This document shows, one piece after another, positions 35,173-45,559 of a stretch of 64,000 nucleotides of DNA; position 1 is the stretch's first letter; each line of letters begins with the position of its first letter. The DNA is from Polytrichum commune (Eukaryota; Streptophyta; Polytrichopsida; Polytrichales; Polytrichaceae). The stretch is from contig OX485804.1 of NCBI GenBank assembly GCA_950295325.1, positions 51,696,429 to 51,760,428 on the forward strand. The letters are read 5' to 3'. Below the pieces are notes generated by a model. The model ran no database searches. It saw nothing but the letters and a program-made list of their open reading frames with translations, and was not told the DNA's origin. Both the position numbers and the translations under genes were made by a program.

Positions 35173-36860
35173 GTCAGGTTAGGGGAAGTTTGGAAGAGGA
35201 ACAAAATGGTTGGAGTGATTGTAGGGTCATCCTTGACTTATTTCGTGATACGTATATAGGATACCGCATCAGACTTTCATCAGTTAAGTTATTTACAAGA
35301 AGAACGTCCACATAATGCTCTATTATTTTCTTGATTTCTGCAAGATGGAACCTTCCCACCAAAACCAACAATGGACCAACGCCCACCAGTGCACTTTCAC
35401 TTTTCTTCAAAATTCCTTCATAGGGGGTTCACAATGGACACCAAAATCAAGAAAGATAGTAGTGTTCCTGATGGAATCAGAAACAAAGGAACCGATACCT
35501 AACACGCATATGGAACTTGGTTCTGGGTCCATTGATATATATTTATTTACCAAAAAGTGCACATCAACTCCCTTTAAATAGCCCACCTTGTTATTTGAAA
35601 GGGGATTCCGTGGTCTTGGAAATGACCAAAAGTTGTAAGATGATTCATGTCTATCTCAATTCTCGCACCAGCCGATCGATCATGTACTCGTTACAAAGAA
35701 AGCTAAAAGTGTATAGACATGGATCTTGGCAAAAGTGCTAGAGCCTGGAACCGTGGATCCTGCTTGAAGGAAGCCCGAGGAGGAATGATAAAGGAATTTC
35801 TCAAAACATCAATTCCAATTTGTGCCTTTCAAGTGAAGAGTTGAGATTTATCTCAACCTATTGGAATCCATTGTGGAACGGCCGAAGGTGTCACATGGGA
35901 TTTGACTCTCACTTTTAAGGGCATCAAAGCCATGAAGTGGCATGACATTACTATGCAACATGACCCCACACCTTTTCTTTACTTAGAGGCACAAATAATG
36001 GGGTTTTAGGTGCCATGTGTAAGGGTGGTGAAATACCAAGAACGAGTAGCATGCAATCAACCAATTGTATCCTCGCTTTCTAATTCAAATTCGAAGTTGC
36101 CCCCCCCCCCTTTCTAGTCAACATTACTCATGTTGGCACAATTGTTGGTTGAAAAAAATTTAAAAGACTGGTACATTAGAGAAGATTAGACTGCATTACA
36201 TCAGGGGAATTTGGAAAATAAGGGAGACATCATATAGAGGTGATTCCCAGCCTCAGAGTGCACAAAAACAACTATGAGTAACGTTGTGGGCATGGATGCC
36301 ACTATTCTAACAATACATTGACATCTACTCTTTATCATTAGTGGGAAGGCAAAACTTCCCACTGCATCCACACATTAAATACTACAACACCATTCAAATT
36401 TGTACAATATGTTGGGTTACGTGTGGTCATCACAACGTAGAAATGGTAAGGTAGATATACATAAAATGGTGACAGTGAGCTAAGTTGGCCATAAAGAGTG
36501 GCTTGGAATTTGTGCAATGTTTTTCAGAGATGAAGTAGAGGAAATGATGAGGAATGCAAGTTGTTTCATAATTTCATTTCATGTAAATAAATAGTTGCAT
36601 TTTCCGAAAGAGGCAAGTAAGTCAGACCCCCTAGTTGTATAGTAGGGTCTCCCTAATTTGAGCATCAAAATATCCTACTCTGCATACGAATGCACATAAT
36701 ACAATTAACTCAACAACATCCAAAAGTGATTACAAGTGGTGTGAAACAACACCTATCTAGCCAATCATTGCATCCCACATATCATTACATCTTTTTTGGA
36801 CCACCACTCTTACAATTAGCCATTTTGAATCCACAATAGAATCAATTTACCCCTAGCCTA
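35173..36860. other. Gene-free region
   Basis: No gene recognised. A C-run of ten or more lies at about 36099-36109. Short open frames around 35.2-35.7 kb have no domain. Confidence 0.4.
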
Positions 36861-36870
36861 GTGCACCAGT

Positions 36871-37117
36871 TGTGGTCGTTCACCTTTTGCGATTTTTCTA
36901 CCTTATCAGAGCTTAGCACACACAAGATTTGGGGATCACATTCTTGTGTTGATTAACAAAAGCTTGTCTATTTACATATTACATCGTGGCCAATGTGGTC
37001 ATTCACCTTTTGCAGTTTTTCTACCTTATCATAGCTTAGCATACACAAGGTTTGGGGATCACATTCTTGTGTTTATTAACAAGAGCTTGTCCATTTACAC
37101 ATTACATCGTGGCCAAT
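36871..37117 (+). repeat. 123-bp direct duplication
   Basis: Two adjacent copies share 'TTCACCTTTTGC', 'TTTTTCTACCTTATCA', 'GGGGATCACATTCTTGTGTT', 'TTAACAA.AGCTTGTC' and 'ATTACATCGTGGCCAAT'. The anchor TTCACC is at 36879 and 37002. The period is divisible by three, which keeps a short ORF open through both copies. The ORF has no recognised domain. Confidence 0.75.
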
Positions 37118-37119
37118 TT

Positions 37120-39400
37120 TATCAACAAAAAGAATGGGCTAGTTCTGTTGGAACCGCTACAATATTGCCAACTTTTCACATGATCGAACCTGGAGCTTTT
37201 GCCCCAATACCTCCTGTTACCAAAGCTTTTATCGGTCTTGGGTGCAGATGCACTAAGAATCTAGAATTTGCAGTGGTGACAAAATTGAATGTTTCTGACC
37301 CAATTCATTAGCCCAGTGGGGAACATCCAGGGTCACATTGGAGATGATCTTAGATATAGACACCATGGCTTCAGTGATGGATTGATTACGAGTACGAAGG
37401 AAAGGGCCGGGTACTAGCAACCAAGGTTGGCTTTCATGGTCCCAATTTTCTCAAAAAAAACACGTGTATATAAATTAACGTCCTAGGCCACCCCCCCCCC
37501 TTGCCGTACTTAAACGCCTTTGTCATTGACTAACTGTTTTGAAAAGGTTGAATTTGGACAACCTCACCACCCATGTGTCCTCGTTGTTAACTTGTACATA
37601 AGTAAAACTACGCACATTTAAGTATTTTATTAGACTTTTGGTTGTCTCAATTTTATAAGAGGATTTGGTCAATAAATCCATTTGAGAGATGCGTAATATG
37701 CTTAATGATTATTTGATTGTTATGATATTGAATTATGAAGGAACAAATCAATACATTATCTTTTCATATTGGTTGTATATATTTAGTTGATGAATATTGA
37801 AAATCTAATCAAAATAATTGATATTTTGTCATCATAATCATCTAGTATGCACATTACATTAAAGGATCATACCACACCAATGAACATGCTAAAATGTTGG
37901 TTGGGGTATGGTCCAAATTTACTTCAATATCGTGTCTAATAATTGGATGCCTTTATTTGGATTTTGGTCAAGATGTGTGATGTGACTTTCAAATCCATGC
38001 ATTCCCATCCAAAGGTGAGCATGGTTTTATAGGTGTTGACCATGAGAATACATGTCATGGGAAGGTTAATCTTGAAAATAATGCAGTGCTTAATGCAGTG
38101 TCCCTTCTCGTGTTGGTTTTACTCAAAGTGGATGATATATGTCACTACCAAAGCAACAAATTTGCAAGTATTGGTGCTTTTGTCAACATGAAAGACCTCG
38201 GGGCAAAAAGGTTGTTGAGGTGGCAAACAAGGATGTATCTTACACATGTATATGGAGGTAGAAAGAATCTACCAAGCATTGTCCACGATGCAAATTTATC
38301 TAATACAATTGTTGATTATGCATGGAACTCTTCATGTGATGTATAGTAGCAGATTGTTCATACCTAGTAGATGTGATATCCATACTTGGGTATAATGAAG
38401 GTGCAAGGTTTATTTGCTTCAAGAGATTAAACACATCTACGGCAACATGCAATATGTAACATGCAATATGCAATATGTTTATGATTTTTTCATTCACAAA
38501 ATTCAAAGTTACTATATAGTTTTCAATCACTTTCGTTAAAATCTTTGCAAGGTTATGGAGTTGTATACTCGACCATGCTTGCGCCCTTTTGGATCAACCA
38601 AACATCGTTTGAATTCTTGAGCTGAAAGTCATAAACGACCTATAGTGAAACTCCTAGTGAAGAATTCGTTTTTAAATTTGGACCTCATGGTCACCTTGAA
38701 AATTCAATGAGCATATATGTCAATAAACTTTCAATCTTATCTAAATTTAATGGGAGAAATGTGAATCCTTATTGGTCATTTGAATGTTATGCTGAAAAGA
38801 TGTACATACAATGGACAATAAAATTGTTACAAGAGCAATAGTTTAATATAATGATATATGCAGATTGTGCTGGAGGATCCCACCATACAACTCATCATGT
38901 TGCAATCATGGACCATGCATTGGTCCGATTTTACTTGAACATGAACATTTCCATGTAATATAAATTATAATACCATTATTTACTTATTTCAATATTTTAT
39001 TTGCAAAAGCAGAATTGATCCAATACCCAACTTACGATTATAGTAAAAAAAACAAATCCTCCAGAAAATCAGTGTTCGTCACACTAAAGGAAGGCATATC
39101 CACGCGCATACGCTCCCGACTACTGTAACTCTAAAGTGGGGAAAGGCAGGCTGTAAAGAGCCTCGTTTTTGGTTGGGCCCAAGCCCCCCTCCTCATCGAC
39201 ATTCACATAACGGACACCATACTCAGAAGACATTATTATACCCGAAAGCAAGACCCTCGTTTGCTAGGCAATTGCAGTGTGTTGTGAGTCAACAATTGTC
39301 TCCCGTGACATCTCTGTTATAATGCTCCGAGTGTTGATTCGATTCAAGGAAGAATCCATCCATGCAAGGTTTCATGACACTGCCGTGCGATGCAAGAACA
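37120..39400. other. Gene-free region
   Basis: No gene recognised. A poly-C tract lies at about 37491-37500. The open frame at 38086-38346 has no identifiable motif. Confidence 0.4.
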
Positions 39401-39409
39401 TCGTATTCA

Positions 39410-40260
39410 ACCTTGCGATAGAGCCGAACAACCTATTTTCAATTAGGACCCCATCGGGAATCTATAGAGTACTCGAATTTCAATAAGGCCATAATTGATA
39501 GTGCCATGACACATGTCCCTAGTTTCGAATGTTAAAACGAGGAGAAATTCATCTCAAAACGAGCAGTTATGGCATACTCTAGACATTGGTAATACGTTCG
39601 GACCAACGTTTGGCTTCAAAAATTCATAATAAAGAATAACATTATCGAAAACTTTACAGTGTTCATGTTTTCTTTCATCGTACACAAGGAAAACTTTGCA
39701 CAGCCTTACGGCCACTTCACACACGAGACCGAGTGCCTGTGATTATTACACTTCAAGCACTCTCATTGGTGGAAAAGGCGGAGCCGGTCCAAGTTTACTT
39801 CACGGTAAACTTGAGGGACCAACGGAGTATGTGAATGCAAGATGGATGTCAAGTCTACCTGGATTCCTACATGTCATCAAATGGATCACGTGTCGTGGTC
39901 ATTTGGACTATTTTCAAAAATCACCTCTTGGAGGTAGGCCTAACACAAAACCGAGAGACCATGGCACTTCAAATGCTCACAACCATTAATTTAATTTAAT
40001 TTTTATCATGTGTGAGGATTCGCATGAGTAGGATTTCATTGAAATAGCATTTGGTTGACGGCCTGGGACATATTGACTTCACACAACACTTGAAGGTCCG
40101 TGACCACACTACATGATTTCGGAGGTGCCTTAGGACGGCCTTTGGACACTTTCTTATGGGCTCTCACAATTTCATGGTCATGGTTCTTGGCTCGTATGTG
40201 AAGTGGCCCTTACACTTCTCCAGATCTGGCGCAAAATCCCTTCAAGTGATAGGTTATGGA
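39410..40260. mobile_element. Partial copy of the 14.3-kb foldback element
   Basis: Shared with the right arm at 14.78-15.33 kb: 'GGACCCCATCGGGAATCTAT', 'GACACATGTCCC', 'CTCTAGACATTGGTAAT', 'TTGGCTTCAAAAATTCATAA', 'AAGGAAAACTT' and 'GGCGCAAAATC'. The copy is interrupted by the Tourist element at 39709-40209. After it, the homology resumes with 'CTTCTCCAGATCTGGCGC' and 'GGTTATGGACGCCTCTAC'. Confidence 0.65.
39709..40209. mobile_element. Tourist-like MITE, 501 bp
   Basis: The left end CGGCCACTTCACACACGAG pairs with the reverse complement of the right end, GGGCCACTTCACATACGAG. TTA is duplicated at 39706-39708 and 40210-40212. It lies in the foldback copy at the TTA/TAA corresponding to about 15268. 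No coding capacity. Confidence 0.75.
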
Positions 40261-40808
40261 CGCCTCTACTACACAGACAGTCGTCCCTGGACATACTTGG
40301 GACGATCTTTGGACACTTTCTTTTGGGCTCTCACAGTTTCATGGTCACGGCTCTTGGCTCGTGTGTGATGTGGCCCTTACACTTCTCCAGATCTGGCGCA
40401 GAACCCCTTCAAGTGATGGGTTATGGACGCCTCTACTACACAGACAGTCGTCCCTGGACAGACCTTGGGATGGCCTTTTGACACTTTCTTTTGGGCTCCC
40501 ACAATTTCATGGTCACGGCTCTTGGCTCGTGTGTGAAGTGGCCCTTACACTTCTCCAGATCTGGCGCAGAATCCCTTCAAGTGATGGGTTATGGACGCCT
40601 CTACTTCACAGACAGTCATCCCTGGACAGACCTTGGGATGTCCATTTGACACTTTCTTTTGGGCTCTCACAATTTCATGGTCACGGCTCTTTGCTCGTGT
40701 GTGACGTGGACCTTACACTTCTCCAGATCTGGCGCAGAACCCCTTCAAGTGATGGGTTATGGACGCCTCTACTTCACAGACAGTCGTCCCTGGACATATA
40801 CCCTGGAG
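40095..40808 (+). repeat. 168-bp array made of a MITE end plus its flank
   Basis: The word 'TACACTTCTCCAGATCTGGC' recurs at 40211, 40378, 40546 and 40714. Each unit joins the right end of the 39709-40209 MITE ('TTTCATGGTCACGGCTCTTG', 'TGTGAAGTGGCCCTTA') to the adjacent foldback-element sequence ('GGTTATGGACGCCTCTAC'). Copies are nearly identical. Because 168 is a multiple of three, a 231-codon frame stays open by chance. Confidence 0.88.
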
Positions 40809-41180
40809 CGGGAAAGTGGCAGCGAAGGGAGCCTGGCAAAAGGGCGACTGATGGGTCGTTGCAGCAGCCTGGTCCCAACCAAATTCCAATAATAAAAAAT
40901 ATGCAGCCGTTGTTGATAAGGACGAACTTAACAAAGGGTCGGTACAGCTAGGCCAGGAGGGGTCCGCACCCCAAAAGGGTGAAGTGGGTCAGCGGAGATC
41001 ATGATGACCCAAACCCATAACCACTGTCAGTCTCAACATCTACGCCGTTAGTAGATCCACCACTGACATCATCTACGCCCTTTATAGATACTAGATGGCA
41101 ACCCTCATGATCGTTGTCATCAGTCGACCGGATTGGTTGCCCGGCCTGCACATGCCGAGGAAACTCCCCGAATCCCAACA
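40809..41180 (+). promoter_or_regulatory. Upstream region of the first UBL-RING gene
   Basis: A non-repetitive stretch ending at the TATA box at 41181. An inverted-CCAAT-like 'GGATTGGTTG' lies about 50 bp before the TATA. The second UBL-RING gene has 'GGATTGGTCG' about 70 bp before its own TATA, a possible shared element. Confidence 0.35.
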
Positions 41181-41190
41181 TTATATATTC
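41181..41190 (+). promoter_or_regulatory. Probable TATA box, first UBL-RING gene
   Basis: TTATATATTC is followed by a CT-rich leader from about 41210. The core TATATATTC is also found before the paralogue (48463-48471), supporting a conserved promoter. It would place transcription start near 41210-41220, about 1.05 kb upstream of the ATG including leader introns. Confidence 0.5.
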
Positions 41191-42267
41191 CACCGCTTGC
41201 CTCCTCTCCAACCTTCTTTCACCTTCCCAAGTTTCTTCACCTGCTGCTAGTGCTCATCCATCCGTCCATCCTCTCGTTCCGATCTTCTCTCAGTAGTCGC
41301 AGTCCTGCTGCTGTTGGTTTCGACCTGCAGTTGTTCTGTAGCTTCTGCACTTCGACGATTCTCTCCGACCGACGGAATCAAGCTGCCGGCCGATCGATCA
41401 ACCGATTTGAGTGGATCGATCCTTGCTCCTGACCTGTGGACTTTGGTTTCTAATTTCTGCAAGAGTAGACTTGCGATCGGTCACAGAGGGTTTGGTGGTG
41501 TGCATTGGTTGGCGAATTACGCGGTGATTTTGCTTTGGTGGTGGGGAAGCACGTATATAGTTTTTTTTAGTTGAGTTTGGTGATCCACTGGGTTTTTAAG
41601 TGAGATGAGTGCCATTTTTTGAACTCACATCTATTTTGAAGGTTTTCAAATACAATTAATTCTTAGATCTCGTTGGTAGTCCTACTTGTGTGCGTTTTGT
41701 TTCCAGTACATCATCCTGCAATTTTGGCTTGGTTTGAAGCGATTTAGAAGTTTACATAAACGCGTAGAGGTGTCTTAGTTGAACAAGTAGTGCTCAGATT
41801 CGTGTTGTTTGTGGCTCCATTGTTCCATTGGCTCTCGCTCGCTAATTAACGTACACGACGACTGTTGTATCTGGTCTACCTACCTGATCTGTCTTTACGT
41901 ACAACCTATTAAATGCCGTTTCGCTAGCGCTAAATTATAGCGACACTATTTGTATCTACCTCGGAATCTCTTCGATCTTGCTCATCTCTGATTAATCATT
42001 CGCGGGGACACATCGAGGCCATCAAGTACTTTCAGCACACGACTTAGTGGGAGGATTTTCATCTTCGTGTTGATTACAACTGTAAGTTCTATTCTTTTGT
42101 TTCAAACTTGAAAGATGACCGGTGGTATTTGTCTTTCTAAATTTCCAAAAGGGAATGAAGTTTACTTTAGTGCTACTTTGGTAAGCTTTGCCATTGCCCG
42201 AATTCGTATGACAAGAACAGCATTTGACATTGGTACTGTTGTTCAATGTGCAGAAATCCTACCCAAA

Positions 42268-43449
42268 ATGACTGGAGGAGGAGTCGTGCAGACACTCCGC
42301 ATGACCCACATTCACCGCAAGCGTTTCAAAGGCTTTCTCGAAGTGGCCATCACAGGCACCGAGACCATAGCTCAGATCCGCACTCTCATCGCTGCCAAGA
42401 CGGGCCTCCGGGTGTCCCACATCTCCTACCGTGGCAACTACTTGAGCAAAAGTCTACACATCGCCCACCTGCTTCCCGAATTCATGTCCAATTCCACAAC
42501 CGAAGATGAGCCCCCGCGGTTCGCAGTGCACACCAAAAACCTGGCAGGGAAGGAGCTTGTGGTGCGAACACTTACAGGCAAGCTTCTTGTCATCTTTCTG
42601 CCTCTCAACACTGGCACCGTGAAAGACTTGAAGGAGGAGATTCGGGACTTGGAGGACATCCCCTTGGACCAGCTACGGTTGCTCTTCACAGGGAAGCTCC
42701 TGGAGGATGACAAGAAGTTGTCTGACTACAAAATTGGGCAGCACAGCATCATTGACCAAATCGAGCCAGTCAAAATCACGGATTCCGGGCTCTATGTTTC
42801 AGACAACATCGATCACGAGGAGGAGCTAAGTGGTGGAGTGAAAGTGGATTTTCTGGATTTTGGTTCCGACTGGCGAGTTGCGGCACCGGGGTTGAATGTT
42901 GAGGGGTTGTGCCAGAACACGGAATGCGTTGCTTATGCCAAAATGGTGATCTGCAACAAAGGGTTTAGTGTGTTCAACTTCGCCCTTATGGAAGGGACGT
43001 GCCCGATGTGCAAACACAGTTTCGATGCTCTGACGTGCGCGTTCACATCGTGCGTGTGGATGTACGAGGGGCGAGCCAAAACCATAGCCCCGGTTAGGGT
43101 TTGTGACCTCAGAAGCCCTTGGATCGAAGCCGGAAACCGGTACGAGCTATTCCATCTGCAGGAAGGAGATGACGACATGGTGATGCAGTGGGAGTCACTG
43201 ATCGTCACAGCCAAGAAGCTGGCTACCACTCGCAAGCTGAGCAGGCTGTCCAGGCCAAGTGCCGAGTGTTCAATCTGTTACGAAGGGTTTCGCATGACCA
43301 ACCCGTCCAACTCGCCATCCACTCATGCCGCACAATTCCATGCTGCCGCGGCGGTGGATTGCATGCATCCGTTTCACTTGGAATGTGTCACTCTGTGGAA
43401 GTCGCATGGAGGGACCTCTTGCCCTACCTGCCAAGGGTCTATTGTATGA
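42268..43449 (+). CDS. UBL-UBL-Cys-rich-RING protein, copy 1 (probable E3 ligase)
   Basis: A single coding exon, 393 aa. Order of domains: a ubiquitin-like fold at about 10-72; a second, closer ubiquitin relative at about 95-168 (VVRTLTGK, LKEEIRDLEDIPLDQLRLLF, DYKIGQHS); a cysteine-rich middle at about 200-270 (WRVAAPGLNVEGLCQNTEC, VICN, CPMC, CAFTSCVWMYEG); and a RING-H2 finger at 333-388 (CSIC, DCMHPFHLEC, CPTC). Neither UBL ends in the Gly-Gly needed for conjugation, so they probably act as fixed docking modules. The RING implies E2 binding and substrate ubiquitylation. The ATG at 42268 is preferred over in-frame ATG 42115 because a likely leader intron (42082-42253, GTAAGT to TGCAG) covers the latter. 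The paralogue also starts shortly after a TGCAG acceptor, with matching text (MTG...LRMTHIHRKRF). The gene family is not one I can name. Confidence 0.88.
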   Translation: MTGGGVVQTLRMTHIHRKRFKGFLEVAITGTETIAQIRTLIAAKTGLRVSHISYRGNYLSKSLHIAHLLPEFMSNSTTEDEPPRFAVHTKNLAGKELVVRTLTGKLLVIFLPLNTGTVKDLKEEIRDLEDIPLDQLRLLFTGKLLEDDKKLSDYKIGQHSIIDQIEPVKITDSGLYVSDNIDHEEELSGGVKVDFLDFGSDWRVAAPGLNVEGLCQNTECVAYAKMVICNKGFSVFNFALMEGTCPMCKHSFDALTCAFTSCVWMYEGRAKTIAPVRVCDLRSPWIEAGNRYELFHLQEGDDDMVMQWESLIVTAKKLATTRKLSRLSRPSAECSICYEGFRMTNPSNSPSTHAAQFHAAAAVDCMHPFHLECVTLWKSHGGTSCPTCQGSIV

Positions 43450-44760
43450 TCCACGCTTCCACTGGCCTGCAACAAATGTGTGATTCTGAACACTTGAGCA
43501 CCCACTTTCGATCGACTTCTTGGGCTGTAAAACTGTGCCGACTTCAAAGAAGATGCATAGTACCTTGAAAGTCGCCGATCATTTAAACATCAAATTACTA
43601 CGCGCTTGCACAACAATTGACCGTTCCCATTTTGAGCGATCCATTTTCACGACTGGACATATATTACAGTTCCACCGATTGTCTTTCTAACAATCTCCAC
43701 GGGATGGATGATTACCTTTCCTACAAATGGAACGGTCGTCGTCTTGTCTTCAAACCCAAAGGATCAAGAAAACAAATACCCACAAAACGCAGCAGTGACT
43801 TTGTAGATTATATATACAGCAGGCTGCGAAGCCGTTTGCATCATGATGCCTTGTTCTAAGTTGTGGGGATTGATTTACTTAAATAGATCCTGGATATGTG
43901 GAGACAGATAATTAATCCCCCAAATCAGGTACCGAATTAGTTAGATAATTTTGAGTACCGTTACAGGTGGCCAGCGGCTGTGAAGAGAGAAATTGGTGTC
44001 ATTAGCATTACGGACTTTTGCCTCCAATGCCTTGCACTCCTTTTGGGACATCTTTCAAAGTGTCCGAATACAAAAACAACTTGGTCAAATATTCCACCTT
44101 TCGTCTTCTTTCTCACGTCTACATTTAAGTGTGTTGCTCATTGAATTATTGGAGATGTTATTGCAGTTCAAGTTTTTGGAGTGGGATGCGAGGTAGGTGG
44201 TTGGTCAAATTATATGAGTCTAGTACCACTTTCACTGTAGTTCCTTTCAAATCCGGTCCATTTTTCAGTTATCATGAAGACTTTCGATTATTCTTCCTCT
44301 GATTGCGGCAGTCCTTTCCAAGAACGACTTTACGTCACTCTTCGCTCATGCCTTACCACGAAAAGGCCACCAAATTGATCTCTTGCATGACATCTGGATA
44401 TTCGAATATGTCAATTTTATTATAAGCCCTTTCCGTGGATATTTAAATATCAAGAGCGAGGGGTTGAACACAGTGAAGATACAACCTTTACAGCCAATCG
44501 CATTGTAATGTATGGAATAAAGTGTAACACTCACCAATGGTCAATGAGGAGTTGAAGGAATAAAGAGTAATAAGAGCCTGAACAGTAAGAGTAGCACAAC
44601 TCGGATTAAAGATTAAGCGCCAACAGGATCATTTCAGTTTATTTTCTCGAGAAAGTTCTAATGCACCATAGAAATTTGTGCAGAGTACTATCTTCTTCAA
44701 CATAGAAATATTTGGAGCTCAATGGTGGCAACTGCTGCAACCTTTACAGTCAAACGTCAT
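43450..44760. other. Downstream region of the first UBL-RING gene
   Basis: Probable 3' untranslated sequence followed by intergenic DNA. No second gene seen. The open frame at 43188-43568 is a shadow of the RING gene. Confidence 0.4.
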
Positions 44761-44767
44761 TGTGATC

Positions 44768-45089
44768 TACACTAAATATACCAATTAGTGAGGATGGTAC
44801 TAATTCAAGTTACACACATAATCTAGCCAAATCTGAAAGTTATTGAGGTTTGAAATTTTTCTCGAGTGACATTAAATACATGCTCATTTACCATAGATTT
44901 CAAGAAAATTAGTGTATGTCACATGTTGTTTATTGAATAGTGCCAAGTGCTAGTATTTTCAATGAATAGTGCCAAGTGTTGGGATAAACAATGCTCTCTA
45001 GATCTTTTGGTGGCATTAATTTCATAGCATAAAGGAATTTAATGCCACCTTCACTAATTCCTCACTTGCTAATTGGTATATTTAGTGTA
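44768..45089. mobile_element. MITE with TACACTAAATAT ends, 322 bp
   Basis: TACACTAAATATACCAATTAG at the left is matched in reverse complement at the right (CTAATTGGTATATTTAGTGTA). The interior 'GCTCATTTACCAT' and 'AAGAAAATTAGTGT' also appears at about 47280-47315, showing a related copy there. The ends resemble those of the element at 52080-52469. The target-site duplication is unclear. Confidence 0.6.
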
Positions 45090-45143
45090 GTGTCTACCAA
45101 AGAACCACTTTACAAAACCCTGGAAATTTGTCTTGAAGTTTAA

Positions 45144-45552
45144 GGGATTTTTACACTAGGGGTGGTTGTAGTTTACTTTTGTTGACATGCATGGGAAAGG
45201 CATAATAAATTCTAACCACAACCACTATACCACCCATCAACCACATTACTCCGTGTGATTAACAACCCTTCTAAAGGTGGTTGTTCATACTCACGTGGCA
45301 AGACATTAGAGTTTCAAGGCCAAAGTCCTGGGAGAAAGTTGAGGACATAACCACCTTTACATTACCATCCAAGGCAAGTCTGAAGACAATAATTACCTTA
45401 ATTTGATTTTGAGTTCAAGACCTACCCCAATGATAGAGTGTGATTTGAAAGACCGTGCTTACCATCAATCACAACCACCAGTGCAAATGAAAAAAACCAT
45501 AATTGTCGTTGTCCTAATCCCCCCACAACCACCTTTGTGTTGTGAAAGACCC
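45144..45552. mobile_element. Possible Tourist-like MITE, ~409 bp
   Basis: The left end GGGATTTTTACACTAGGGGTGGTTG pairs loosely with the reverse complement of the right end (GGGTCTTTCACAACACAAAGGTGGTTG). TAA precedes the left end but ATA follows the right. 'CAACCACC' words recur inside in both orientations. Confidence 0.4.
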
Positions 45553-45559
45553 ATAAAAC

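Noticed and set aside
36946..37311. 121-codon open frame
   Set aside because: It spans the 123-bp duplication and is kept open by the period being divisible by three. No recognisable protein family.
40256..40951. 231-codon open frame on +
   Set aside because: It exists because the 168-bp array unit is a multiple of three. The protein is a repeat of the same 56 residues derived from MITE and foldback sequence, with no known domain.
42115..42267. Upstream in-frame start of UBL-RING copy 1
   Set aside because: The added 51 residues have no counterpart in the paralogue and lie across a likely leader intron ending TGCAG at 42253.
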